NCBI GenBank assembly: GCA_009781535.1
Contig: WQXX01000003.1
Coordinates: forward strand, 1-24,449
From: Coriobacteriia bacterium
GTDB lineage: Bacteria > Actinomycetota > Coriobacteriia > Coriobacteriales > UBA8131
Reading direction: 5' to 3'
Length of the DNA: 24,449 bases
The translations under genes and the position numbers were made by a program. The notes beneath the pieces are model-generated. The model made no database searches and was not told where the DNA came from. It saw nothing but the letters and a program-made list of their open reading frames with translations. Positions 1 through 8,532 of the stretch are shown piece by piece (position 1 is the stretch's first letter; each line of letters begins with the position of its first letter).

Positions 1-19
1 ACGGGAATCAGGTGTCTGG

Positions 20-553
20 ATGGATCTTGAGCCATACTTTTATACGCTTCTGCCAGAACTGGCTGAGACGGGTTCATACGCTGTAATAGAAGGTACGTAT
101 GAGTTGAAGGGCTTTGAGAAAGGGCCTCGTTCCTTCCTGCTGGATAACGGCATACAGTATGAGCTTTCTCTGACGAACACCGGAGCTGCGGTCGTCATTT
201 CGGGCACTGTTGAAGCGCAGGTAACCAGTGAGTGCGACCGTTGCCTTGAACCAGCGCATCTATTGTTGGAGGGCGAAGCCGAAGGATATGTACTGTTCGA
301 AGAACCCTCGTCAGAAACACAGGCAGGTATTGACGAGTACATCGTGGCGCACTCCCCGGAAGCCATCATCGATTTAGCAGCGGTGCTGTACCCTGCAATT
401 ATTCTTTCTGTGCCGCCTATCGTACTTTGTGACGATGATTGCGCTGGTATCTGCCCATCCTGTGGCGCTAATCTCAACGAAGAAGCATGCACGTGTTCTG
501 ACTTGCATATTGATGAGAACCATCCATTTGCCGCCCTTAAAGACATACTCTAA
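20..553 (+). CDS. DUF177/YceD family protein
   Basis: A 177-residue acidic protein of the DUF177 (YceD) family, cytosolic, linked by family knowledge to ribosome/23S rRNA metabolism. The family signature is visible: a CDRCLE motif at residues 72-77 and a C-terminal cysteine cluster (Cys137, 141, 145, 148, 157, 159) containing CPSCGANLN, which looks metal-binding. Length is normal for Gram-positive members. The frame stays open upstream to the left edge (positions 2-19) and no clear ribosome site precedes the ATG at 20, so the true start may lie outside the window. In many bacteria rpmF (ribosomal protein L32) follows this gene; there is none in the 131-bp gap here. Family assignment is firm; the start and the exact role are not. 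Confidence 0.85.
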   Translation: MDLEPYFYTLLPELAETGSYAVIEGTYELKGFEKGPRSFLLDNGIQYELSLTNTGAAVVISGTVEAQVTSECDRCLEPAHLLLEGEAEGYVLFEEPSSETQAGIDEYIVAHSPEAIIDLAAVLYPAIILSVPPIVLCDDDCAGICPSCGANLNEEACTCSDLHIDENHPFAALKDIL

Positions 554-566
554 GGGCAGGATAGTC

Positions 567-582
567 AAGCTCATTAGCTTGC
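567..582. other. short hairpin after the DUF177 gene
   Basis: CAAGCT-catt-AGCTTG forms a 6-bp stem 13 bp past the stop codon. No T-run follows on either strand, so it is at best a weak terminator or a processing site. Confidence 0.25.
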
Positions 583-597
583 AAACGAATATCACAC

Positions 598-642
598 AAA
601 ATTGCTAAATTATCTTGCAAAATTTGCGTAAATTGCTAAAAT
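598..642 (+). promoter_or_regulatory. putative promoter with a direct repeat
   Basis: An AT-rich stretch upstream of the membrane-protein gene. TTGCAA at 615-620 and TAAAAT at 637-642 are separated by 16 bp, a plausible -35/-10 pair. An 11-bp direct repeat, AAATTGCTAAA, occurs at 598-608 and 630-640; the second copy overlaps the -10 box and could be a regulator site. Seen by eye only. Confidence 0.4.
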
Positions 643-684
643 AATAATCAACAAAACGAAGCAATCTCGTTATAAGGACGCCAC

Positions 685-1431
685 ATGAAGATTAAATGTA
701 GCCTGGCGGTTATCCTTGCGATGCTCATGCTCTGTGCAGCGTTGCCTGTTGTTGCGTATGCAGCAGAGATTGAGCAAGTATTCCAACCAATTGAGCAAAG
801 TACTGATCCTTTGCTGATACTTGCTATATGCAGCACGGCATTGATGGTGATTGCAAGTATCATTGCCGGCGTCATGACGTCGCTTTATCGCAAAAGAAAA
901 CGGCATCTCTGCGCGGATTATCGATGCCTCAAAAACCCAATTGCCCAGGAGGCGATCGGTGGAGCATACGATTTCCGTGAGTTCGAGACCCCGAAGGAGT
1001 TCTTTCGTACAGGGACGCCATCGCCTGAGCCCATCATCATCAAGCCAAATGAAATCTGCTTTTATGACGAAAAGTTCATTGCTACGGAGGAAGTAGAAGT
1101 ACAGGACGCAGAGTATTCGATTCCTGAAGATATCCTCGAGTTTCTAACACAACTTACCCCTCAGTCTGATACCGTTGCGCCTGGCGTCGGTGTGCAGGAT
1201 AAGCAAGACATTCAAACTGACGTTGAGCAGGTCGTTTATCGCGGCAGACACTTCAAGCCCGAAAGCGCGCAGTTAGAAGAGCCGCTCCTGCAGGCAGTAC
1301 CAACCATGAAACATTCGCGCGCAAGCGTAGAGCAGTTGAAGTCTAAGCAGCTCGCCAGCCAAGCTCTCGATATGGACATCGAGGCTGCGATAGAAAGCGC
1401 TTTGAAAGAATACACCCGAAAAATCAGCTAG
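685..1431 (+). CDS. unknown membrane protein with N-terminal signal
   Basis: A 248-residue protein I do not recognise. It opens with a Lys-containing, signal-like hydrophobic segment (residues 1-27, ending AYA). After a short, probably external loop comes a second membrane helix around residues 46-68, followed by the basic stretch YRKRKRH. The remaining 180 residues are hydrophilic and acidic, and by the positive-inside rule would be cytoplasmic. I saw no cysteine cluster or catalytic motif. The ATG is preceded by AAGGAC about 7 bp away and by a putative promoter. Its 3' end overlaps the convergent gltX frame by 8 bp. It could be a small scaffold or sensor, but no function can be assigned. 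Confidence 0.7.
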   Translation: MKIKCSLAVILAMLMLCAALPVVAYAAEIEQVFQPIEQSTDPLLILAICSTALMVIASIIAGVMTSLYRKRKRHLCADYRCLKNPIAQEAIGGAYDFREFETPKEFFRTGTPSPEPIIIKPNEICFYDEKFIATEEVEVQDAEYSIPEDILEFLTQLTPQSDTVAPGVGVQDKQDIQTDVEQVVYRGRHFKPESAQLEEPLLQAVPTMKHSRASVEQLKSKQLASQALDMDIEAAIESALKEYTRKIS

Positions 1432-2929
1432 GGCAGTAGGGGAGAGTGGCGCTAAGACGCAGAAGGCATCTGTCGCGTCCTATCAGCTCCAGAGACTCTA
1501 AGAGGGGCGGAGAGACCATGTTTCCGCAAATGGCGACCCGGAGTGCTTGAAAGACTATTTTCGGTTTTACGCCGCGCTCCTCAGCGATACCGCGAAGTGC
1601 GATGTCAAGAGCCGCATGATTCCAATCTAGACAATCTTCGCTAAGACAGGAGATGATTCGCTTGAGGAGCGCGGCTGAATCCGAACCTGATAGACACTTT
1701 GCAACGGAATCTGTATCAAGGGCAACCGTCTCGCCAAAAAGATATCCGACCAGTTTATTGATTTCCGAGAAGGTATGTACGCGCTCGGCGACAAGCGGAT
1801 AGACCGCTTCGAACCAGGGGCGATTTGCTGCGACTTCAGATGCGGTTGCCAATCCATCTTTTACCAGAAAATCTTGCCATTCGTTAACAAAAGCAGCAGC
1901 TCCAAGCGCTTTGATATAGGCCTGGTTGATCCAATTGAGCTTCTTCTCGTCAAAGACAGCGGGATTACGTGACACACGCTCAAGTGAGAATTCACTTGTA
2001 AGCGTGTGCGCATCAAAAACCGTTGTTTCGCCATCAAGCGACCAACCGAGCAATGATAGATAGTTCAACAAAGCGTCAGGAAGATAACCTGCATCCCTAT
2101 ACGCTTCCACACTGGTTGCTCCATGACGTTTGGAGAGACGTTTCCCATCGGCGCCAAGAATCATCGAGAGATGGGCAAACTGTGGGACGGGATAACCCAG
2201 TGCTTCGTAAACCAGTATCTGCTTTGGAGTGTTTGAAATATGGTCATCGCCACGTATGACATGGCTGATCTTCATCAAAGCGTCATCGACGCAGACAGCA
2301 TAGTTATAGGTCGGCATGCCATCAGAGCGAATCAGGATAAAGTCGTCCAGCTGCTCAAGGGGTACTGAGATAGTTCCATACACAGCGTCATGAAAGCTCA
2401 CATTGCCACGGTTCAAAGGTATCTTCAATCGCCAGGTATGAGCCTTACCGGCAGCGATTCGGGCCTCAGCTACCTCTCGTGGGATGTCACGGCAGCTACG
2501 GTCATACACGGTATTCTCCTTGTTGGCGCTGGCGATGTCTCGCTTGGCCTGCAGTTCTTCAGGTGTGCAGAAGCAGGGATAAGCAGCGTCACGCTCTTTC
2601 AGGAACGCCAGCGCCTGCCCATACGTTGTAGCTCGCTCAGTTTGAAGGTAAGGCCCAAATGCCCCGCCTGTTTAAGGGCCTTCATCCCAATCGAGTCCCA
2701 GCCAATGCAGGCTGCGTATGATCTGCGCCGTATGCTCTGGAGTAGAACGCTCTGAATCTGTATCCTCGATGCGCAGGATGAAGACCCCGCCCGTTTTGCG
2801 TGCGTATGCCCAGTTATAGATCGCCGTACGCGCGCCGCCGATGTGGAGGCTACCCGTAGGCGAGGGAGCAAAACGAACACGGATTGCCTTGTTTGGCGGT
2901 GCCGTAGGTTGGACAGGTTGAGAGCTCAT
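1424..2929 (-). pseudogene. gltX: glutamyl-tRNA synthetase interrupted by one in-frame TAA
   Basis: Class I synthetase that charges tRNA-Glu (and tRNA-Gln where the amidotransferase route is used). The frame spans 502 codons, normal length. It has the HIGH-type motif SPTGSLHIGG (residues 23-32), the CFC pair after the insertion, GADGKRLSKRHG with the KMSKS-type LSKR at 265-268, and an anticodon-binding C-terminus. Codon 86 is TAA (2674-2672), directly after WDEGP. The same frame continues with TGGAFGPYLQTER, which is conserved family sequence, so this is a single nonsense codon and not a frameshift. It lies third behind the GCS2 and ATP-grasp genes, 41 bp downstream. AAAGGA precedes the ATG. 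The gene is normally essential, so a sequencing error, readthrough or a second copy elsewhere must be considered. Confidence 0.88.
2672..2674 (-). other. in-frame TAA inside gltX (codon 86)
   Basis: On the minus strand the codons read GGC CCT TAA ACA GGC GGG. The reading frame before and after is identical: (2929-2509)/3 is a whole number. Other genes here end in TAA, including the DUF177 gene, so the codon is a stop in this organism. GAA or AAA would restore a typical residue by one base change. Confidence 0.9.
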
Positions 2930-2970
2930 ATGAGAGATCCTTTCAGAGGAGCAGAAGAATAACCACCATA

Positions 2971-4593
2971 TTATAAACGACGCAGTCTGATCTCTAATTT
3001 GTCATCAAAAATAGCATAATTATGAGTTGCAGACGTCTCAGTTTGATTATCAATCCGCCCGCCAGCATCATGAGCGATAAAGGCGCCAAGGGCAACTCCA
3101 CCTCGAAATCCCACGATAAGCGCATCGGTTCCAGCGCGCATATAAACACCGGTAAATCTGCCGCCATATGCGAACAAGCCGGTAAGAACGTTATAGGGGA
3201 TGAGAGCTTTTGGTTCAAACGAACTTTCATCTGTTAAACGGGCTGCATCCTCCAGCGTGGAGAATAAGGGGTTGCCATGTGCATCAAAAGGAACAGGTCG
3301 CGTATTCGGAGCAGTATATTGATGGCAATACTCCTGCAACACATATCCTTTAGCAGACGAATCAACAAGCAATTGCTGCCATTGGGTAGCAGAATGATTC
3401 TGGCCGGCGTAGACGCCTTTTGTTCCATATCCGTCGACCGGTTTGATGATGAAGGCATCCTTATTATCAGCCGCACCGCAGGCCTCAACTGCCTCTGGAA
3501 TTAAATCTGTCGTAAAGGGAACATGATCTTTAATGAAGGAGCGCTGTTCGTCGGTAAGAAACGCAAGCGTCATAGGATGATGGAGCATACGGAAAGAAGT
3601 CTTGCTGTGGGCTACCTGAGTCTTAAACCCGCCGATAAGACAAACGGATCTATCGCGTGCTGCAGCGATAAGGGCGATGGCTCCCTTGGCGTGCTTTACA
3701 TCCACAAGGAAGCCAGGGGTTACTGTATCTCTCGTGCCAGGAGCCACGAGATCTTCCATGATGTCAGAAGTCACGGCCCGCCGGTAGATGGTGTCAATCC
3801 GGAGAGGTGTTTGATGATATGGATGAGTTGGATCGACGTCAACTCCGTACAAAACCTCGTCATGGTAGGATAGAGAGGACATATCGCAGATAAGGCAACG
3901 ATATCCTTGTCTTACAAAACGTTCGCGGAATTCTCTCAGCTCATGGATGGTGGTCTTGTCCATGTAATCGACGATTGCGATAACAGGATCGGTAGGTTTG
4001 GGCGCACACGGGGTTTTTCGAGCAAAGTCTTCGTATATCCTGCCAAACTCCTCAACCCAGGGGTCAAAGAGTTCCTGTGGGTACAGATTAAGCCCCTCAG
4101 TGCTTCTGAGGGCTTCTGAGGCTGTCTGGAAGGTATTACTCAATGCAAGAGCGTTACAGATCTCCCTATCTTCGTTCATGGCGCTGGAGCCATCGGTATT
4201 AAACTCACAGAACTTGAAATCACCCGACTCAAGATCGCAGAATATGTCAATGCGGGCAATAGGAATCGTACATTCATAACCGGTAGGAAGCAAAATGAGA
4301 TACTCCAACAGCGGCGAGAACCTGAAAAGCTTGCGATACTCAGCATCCACGCAGAATCGTTCGGTAATCGCCTCAAGAATCCCGTAGGTGGTATCGGTTA
4401 TCCGCTTAAAGTAACAGAGCTCTTGTGTGCTATAGATCTGGGGGATAAAACCCATCGTGATGACCTCGCCATGATAAACGGCAGTGGAACTATCAAGATA
4501 GGACTGAGAGGCAAGTCGCCCGCTTACATCACCGTCAAGTGATTCAAAGATCGATTGGTAAAGCTTGCGGCACCGAGGGCCAAGCTCATCCAT
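2971..4593 (-). CDS. circularly permuted ATP-grasp ligase, glutathionylspermidine-synthase-like
   Basis: A 540-residue cytosolic protein with features of the circularly permuted ATP-grasp families (glutathionylspermidine synthase-like/DUF404-407 type). Visible are ARIDIFCDLESGDFKFCEFN at 113-132 followed by TDGSSAMNEDRE, the central GGFKTQVAHSKTSFR at 321-335, and the ATP-grasp loop FIIKPVDGYGTKG at 381-393. Such enzymes activate a carboxylate with ATP and join it to an amine. Its ATG shares one base with the upstream GCS2 stop (TGATG at 4595-4591), with GGGAG just ahead, so the two are translationally coupled. The natural inference is the second step of a gamma-glutamyl-cysteine-based thiol pathway (glutathione or an analogue). 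No amidase (CHAP) domain of true glutathionylspermidine synthase is visible. The substrate is unproven. Confidence 0.75.
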   Translation of the reverse strand: MDELGPRCRKLYQSIFESLDGDVSGRLASQSYLDSSTAVYHGEVITMGFIPQIYSTQELCYFKRITDTTYGILEAITERFCVDAEYRKLFRFSPLLEYLILLPTGYECTIPIARIDIFCDLESGDFKFCEFNTDGSSAMNEDREICNALALSNTFQTASEALRSTEGLNLYPQELFDPWVEEFGRIYEDFARKTPCAPKPTDPVIAIVDYMDKTTIHELREFRERFVRQGYRCLICDMSSLSYHDEVLYGVDVDPTHPYHQTPLRIDTIYRRAVTSDIMEDLVAPGTRDTVTPGFLVDVKHAKGAIALIAAARDRSVCLIGGFKTQVAHSKTSFRMLHHPMTLAFLTDEQRSFIKDHVPFTTDLIPEAVEACGAADNKDAFIIKPVDGYGTKGVYAGQNHSATQWQQLLVDSSAKGYVLQEYCHQYTAPNTRPVPFDAHGNPLFSTLEDAARLTDESSFEPKALIPYNVLTGLFAYGGRFTGVYMRAGTDALIVGFRGGVALGAFIAHDAGGRIDNQTETSATHNYAIFDDKLEIRLRRL

Positions 4594-5903
4594 CAGATCT
4601 CCCGAGGCGTTGCAATCGCCAGGTCGAGAAGTGTCGTGCGTTGTTTGACCAGATCGGCAAGCGGTTGTAAATAGCGGTGCTCATCAGCCTTCAGGCCGGC
4701 ATACGCAAAGGTGATGAGCTCATCGAGCCACTCAGTTGAAGGCCTTTGGTACACGATGGCATCAAATCCGTCGGTACGTAGCGCTGTTTTTGCAAAGGCA
4801 ATAGCGGCAGGATCAAGATACGCAAAGCGGCTCGCATAGTGCTCAAGCGCATCCTCGTTATAAAAGACTCCTTTGATCAACGCCACGAAAGCCAAGCTAT
4901 ACGCAATTGGCAACGAATCAGCCTGGCGGATCTCGATATAACGTTTAAGGCGAGCATCGTAAAAGACGAGCGAAAGCACGTGCTCGATCGTAATGCGATC
5001 AAGCGCCTGGTGGGCAAGGACTTGCGAAAACGGCGCGAACCCCTGATACATCGTAGCATCACAATCGGATGCATGCGTAAATACCGCTGGAACTTGTAAC
5101 AAAGCCTCTGCGTAGGATACAAACCCAAAATCATCATCAAATAAAACAGAAGGCGTCAGACATCGATGCGGATCGCAGTCATCCCAGGTGACCATGCGTG
5201 CCATTCGCTGTGGGGTTGAAGCTTTGGTAACCCCTACTCCCTCAAAGACAGGAGTGTTATCGGTAATAAACGAAAAGAAAGGCCCAAGCGCATGAGCGAT
5301 GCGGAGTTTTTGTACCGCGTCTGCTTCGCTGGAAAAATCCACGCTTGCCTGCAAGGCTGCGGTCGCGCGCATCATACAGATACCATGCTTGCCGGTCTGT
5401 TCAAAATACCTTGCCATATGATGGTAGCGATCCTTAGGTATCAAGGGTATCTCTGTTGCACGGGCTGTTGGATGATAACCAAAAGCGACGAGTTCATAAC
5501 CCATTTCATCGAGAATGGGATCGATCTGCTTGCGAAATAGAAGGTATTGCTCTTCAAGATCAGCAAGTGAAGGTGAAGGCCCAATGCTGATCTCCAGTTG
5601 CGCGCCTGGCTCAAGAGAAATCGCAGCAAGGTCACGGGAAAGACCGATAAGGCTAGAGGAGAAATCCGAGTGCTGCTCGTAGATGCGTTCATCAAAGAAA
5701 GCAGAGAGCCTTAATAAGACCTCGTCGATTCCTAAAATACCCGTAATCGGGTCGCTTGCATAGGGCACAAACGCGTTCGTATCTTTCATTACGACGAAAT
5801 GTTCAAGTTCAAAGCCCATGTTCCTGCTGGTATCAGGAGTTGAGCCTTGCGCCAAGTACGAAGCGATCGAGAGCGAACGCGTATCAAAGGTGTTGATATC
5901 CAT
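4593..5903 (-). CDS. glutamate-cysteine ligase, GCS2 (plant/alphaproteobacterial) type
   Basis: A 436-residue ATP-dependent ligase expected to join glutamate and cysteine through the gamma-carboxyl, the first step of glutathione synthesis. Family landmarks in order: GFELEHFVV near residue 30 (metal/ATP site), SLEPGAQLEIS, IPLIPKDRYHHMARY, the MM-A-T...QASVDFSSEADAVQKLR block, ITDNTPVFEG, and the FDDDFGFVSYAEALLQVP region. These match plant GSH1/EgtA-like proteins better than YbdK carboxylate-amine ligases. The ATG at 5903 has only a weak AGGGG about 14 nt upstream. It is the first gene of the ligase-ATP-grasp-gltX unit and is divergent from metK. EgtA (ergothioneine pathway) is an alternative, but no other egt genes are nearby. 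Confidence 0.82.
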   Translation of the reverse strand: MDINTFDTRSLSIASYLAQGSTPDTSRNMGFELEHFVVMKDTNAFVPYASDPITGILGIDEVLLRLSAFFDERIYEQHSDFSSSLIGLSRDLAAISLEPGAQLEISIGPSPSLADLEEQYLLFRKQIDPILDEMGYELVAFGYHPTARATEIPLIPKDRYHHMARYFEQTGKHGICMMRATAALQASVDFSSEADAVQKLRIAHALGPFFSFITDNTPVFEGVGVTKASTPQRMARMVTWDDCDPHRCLTPSVLFDDDFGFVSYAEALLQVPAVFTHASDCDATMYQGFAPFSQVLAHQALDRITIEHVLSLVFYDARLKRYIEIRQADSLPIAYSLAFVALIKGVFYNEDALEHYASRFAYLDPAAIAFAKTALRTDGFDAIVYQRPSTEWLDELITFAYAGLKADEHRYLQPLADLVKQRTTLLDLAIATPREI

Positions 5904-6177
5904 ATCACGAATTGTACCCCTAAAACTCCTCTCGTGTGAGATTTATAAAGCATGAACAGGCTGATAGGGCGTATACCGTGCATTGTGAACGTTGAACGTA
6001 TGTTATCTGCACTACAGCTGCTAACTGGTACAATCTAAGTTGTGATAAACAAGCAGCCTAACGACGTTTCATGAGCGCAATAGCACAATTTGCACATTTG
6101 AAACAATATGGAACCGTACTATTGCTTTCATGAGCGCAAAAGCTGAATGACTGCCATCGACGCAAAGGAGGACGACC
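5904..6177. promoter_or_regulatory. divergent control region between the ligase operon and metK
   Basis: 274 bp without a gene that must hold promoters for both directions. On the minus strand TATAAA near 5950 could serve the ligase operon. On the plus strand TACAAT at 6029-6034 is a possible -10 without a convincing -35. I looked for a SAM-I/SAM-II-like leader before metK and did not recognise one. The repeats in the metK-proximal half are listed separately. Confidence 0.4.
6067..6139 (+). repeat. 14-bp direct repeat and 7-bp inverted repeat in the metK leader
   Basis: TTTCATGAGCGCAA occurs exactly at 6067-6080 and 6126-6139, 59 bp apart. Between and overlapping them GCAATAG (6077-6083) is matched by CTATTGC (6119-6125), so the region can fold into a long-loop hairpin. 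This arrangement close to the ribosome site (AAAGGAGG, 6164-6171) suggests a regulator-binding pair or an RNA leader switch for metK. No known motif was recognised. Confidence 0.5.
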
Positions 6178-7446
6178 TTGAGTAACACATTCGTATTCAC
6201 CTCAGAAAGCGTAACAGAGGGCCATCCCGACAAGATATGCGATCAGATAGCAGATGCTATCCTGGACGCAATACTGAGCAAGGAGGCTGCGCTTGAAGCC
6301 GATGGATATATTTCTCAGGATGGTGGGAAAGCATGTCTATCAAACGTGCGTTCTGCAGTTGAGGCTATGGCGACTGAAGGGCAGGTTTTCCTTGCTGGAG
6401 AGATACGCACGCAAGCTTATGTAGATATTGACGCGACTGTACGAGAGGTCGTCAAGAGCATAGGTTATGACGATCCTGACCTTGGCTTCCACTATCGTTC
6501 CATAGGCGTATCCAACTCGATTCATGAGCAGAGTATAGACATCGCTCGCGGCGTCGACGAGTCTTTTGAAGCTCAACACACAGACGTCGACAGCGACGCC
6601 GCGTGCGATGACGACCCTTATGAAAGAATCGGTGCAGGCGACCAGGGTATGGTCTTTGGGTATGCCTGCACAGAGACGCCGACGTTGATGCCGCTGCCGA
6701 TATTCCTCGCGCATCGGCTTGCAGAAAAACTCACAGAGGTGCGCAAGAGCGGACGATTGACCTATCTGCGTCCTGATGGCAAGACACAGGTCAGTGTGCG
6801 CTATGAGAATGACGAGCCAAAAAATGTTACAACCGTACTGATTTCAACCCAACACGAAGCCTCGGTGGATGTAGAGACGACCCTGCGTTTGGGGCTTATA
6901 AAGGAAGTCATCGAGCCGGTGTTTACGCAGTGGGGGATCGATTGGGACGGAGCTGATGTATACGTCAACCCGACTGGTCGATTTGTCATCGGCGGCCCTG
7001 CGGGTGATACCGGCCTTACAGGCCGTAAGCTCATCGTCGATACCTATGGCGGTATGGCACGCCATGGCGGCGGGTCATTTTCAGGCAAAGATGCAACAAA
7101 GGTCGACAGATCAGCTACCTATGCCGCACGTTGGGTTGCAAAAAACATCGTTGCCGCAGGCTTGGCAAGACGCTGCGAGGTACAGATCGCATACGGCATC
7201 GGTATTGCAAAGCCTCTATCGCTGATGATTGAGACCTTTGGTACCAACACGGTTCCTATCGAAAAGATCGAAGCAGCGGTGCGCATGGTATTTGATCTAC
7301 GTCCTGCTGCAATAATTCACAATCTTAAGCTGAGGCGACCAGTCTTCCGTTTGACGTCCAATTACGGGCATTTTGGACGTGAGCTTGAGGAATTCACCTG
7401 GGAAAAGACCGACAAGGTTCTTGCCTTGCGGGAGGCTGTACAGTAA
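6178..7446 (+). CDS. metK: S-adenosylmethionine synthetase
   Basis: Makes S-adenosylmethionine from ATP and methionine in the cytosol. The 422-residue protein is slightly longer than the usual 385-400. It carries the signature elements TSESVTEGHPDKICDQIAD at the N-terminus, GAGDQGMVFGYA (ATP site), GRFVIGGPAGDTGLTGRK, the glycine-rich GGGSFSGKDATKVDRSA and an IAYGIG block. The start is TTG at 6178 behind a near-perfect AAAGGAGG at 6164-6171; no ATG lies nearby in frame. Only 11 bp separate its stop from the metal-binding protein gene, so the ABC importer may be cotranscribed. The leader contains unexplained repeats (6067-6139). Confidence 0.97.
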   Translation: MSNTFVFTSESVTEGHPDKICDQIADAILDAILSKEAALEADGYISQDGGKACLSNVRSAVEAMATEGQVFLAGEIRTQAYVDIDATVREVVKSIGYDDPDLGFHYRSIGVSNSIHEQSIDIARGVDESFEAQHTDVDSDAACDDDPYERIGAGDQGMVFGYACTETPTLMPLPIFLAHRLAEKLTEVRKSGRLTYLRPDGKTQVSVRYENDEPKNVTTVLISTQHEASVDVETTLRLGLIKEVIEPVFTQWGIDWDGADVYVNPTGRFVIGGPAGDTGLTGRKLIVDTYGGMARHGGGSFSGKDATKVDRSATYAARWVAKNIVAAGLARRCEVQIAYGIGIAKPLSLMIETFGTNTVPIEKIEAAVRMVFDLRPAAIIHNLKLRRPVFRLTSNYGHFGRELEEFTWEKTDKVLALREAVQ

Positions 7447-7457
7447 GGGCTTCGTGT

Positions 7458-8456
7458 ATGATAAGCGCCCGTTTATCGAGAATAAGAATTCTGAAAGTCG
7501 CGTTGATCGCGCTGCTGCTGTTTGCATGCGTATCCATTACTATCACGTCAACAGCTTGCATGCAGACTGCCTGGAAAACACTGGAGAGAGAAGCCGACGG
7601 GACAACGCACAGCGATGGGCTCAGAGTACTTGCATCGATATTTGCCCCCTATGATTTTGCGCGTGAGATACTGGGCGGCATTGGCGAGGTGCGTATGCTC
7701 GTACCGCCTGGCGTAGAAGTGCACTCATTTGAGCCTACGGCCCGCGATATCATCGCATTACAACAATCAGACGTCTTCGTCTATGTCGGCGGCGAGTCCG
7801 ATGAATGGATAGAGCGCATCCTTGAGTCTATGGACACTTCAAAAATCAGGCTCATACGACTTGTCGACTGTGTCGACCTGCTTGACGAGATTGAATTCGA
7901 TGCGCAATCAGACCCTCATAAAGACAATTCATTCGACGAGCATGTATGGACAAATCCGCTCAATGCAATACGCATCGTCCAACAATTAGTTTCGGTATTC
8001 TCAACAGCCGATGCTGATCATGCTGATGTGTATTATCGAAATGGCGTTGCTTACAGCGCAAAGCTCGAGGCGCTCGATAGCCGTTTTCGGGATATTGTTG
8101 CTACCTCGAATCGCACGACTCTGGTATTTGGCGACCGTTTTCCGTTCAGGTATTTTGCAGATGAATATGGTCTTGCAAGCTATGCCGCATTCCCGGGATG
8201 CTCTACGGCAACTGAGGTAAGCGCGAAGACTATGTCATTGCTCATCGATACGATACGTGCTCAGTCTATACCCGTGGTATTCTATGTGGAAGGTCCATCT
8301 CATCGGATTGCTGAAGCCATTTGCGAAGAAACCGGAGCTGTAGCCTTGCTACTTCATGCGTGCCATACTATCTCTAAGGATGATTTTGCATCAGGTGTTA
8401 CCTACATCGACCTCATGGAGGCAAACGCTGAAAATCTTTCGCGAGCGTTAAGGTAG
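7458..8456 (+). CDS. metal (Zn/Mn-type) ABC transporter substrate-binding protein
   Basis: A 332-residue exported binding protein of the ZnuA/TroA cluster A-1 family, expected to deliver a divalent metal to the permease below. An N-terminal hydrophobic segment (residues 12-34) leads to Cys34 (TSTAC), an imperfect lipobox. Ligand positions: PGVEVHSFEP (first His), DEHVWTNP (second His), FGDRFPFRYFADEYGL (where ZnuA usually has His), and the C-terminal LLHACHTIS...GVTYIDLM block. There is no long His-rich loop as in classical ZnuA, so Zn versus Mn is open. The gene begins 11 bp after metK with a weak ribosome site, and the ATPase and permease genes follow. Confidence 0.88.
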   Translation: MISARLSRIRILKVALIALLLFACVSITITSTACMQTAWKTLEREADGTTHSDGLRVLASIFAPYDFAREILGGIGEVRMLVPPGVEVHSFEPTARDIIALQQSDVFVYVGGESDEWIERILESMDTSKIRLIRLVDCVDLLDEIEFDAQSDPHKDNSFDEHVWTNPLNAIRIVQQLVSVFSTADADHADVYYRNGVAYSAKLEALDSRFRDIVATSNRTTLVFGDRFPFRYFADEYGLASYAAFPGCSTATEVSAKTMSLLIDTIRAQSIPVVFYVEGPSHRIAEAICEETGAVALLLHACHTISKDDFASGVTYIDLMEANAENLSRALR

Positions 8457-8532
8457 AGGAAAAGGAATCGTGGACAAAAGAACTTATACTCCTCATAGGT
8501 CACAACAGAGCTTCGTGTGATAGGTATATACG
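8457..8532 (+). other. spacer between binding protein and ATPase genes
   Basis: 76 bp without a recognisable terminator, promoter or Zur-type palindrome. The three transporter genes therefore look like one operon despite the gap. Confidence 0.4.

Noticed and set aside
2390..2755. Plus-strand frame opposite gltX (121 codons)
   Set aside because: It lies antisense to conserved synthetase sequence; no ribosome site or family resemblance.
2599..2880. A frameshift in gltX, using the overlapping 93-codon minus-strand frame
   Set aside because: The sequence before and after the stop is in one frame, so a substitution explains it and two shifts would be needed otherwise.
3523..4279. Several plus-strand open frames opposite the ATP-grasp gene
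   Set aside because: All are shadows of a well-supported minus-strand protein with family motifs.
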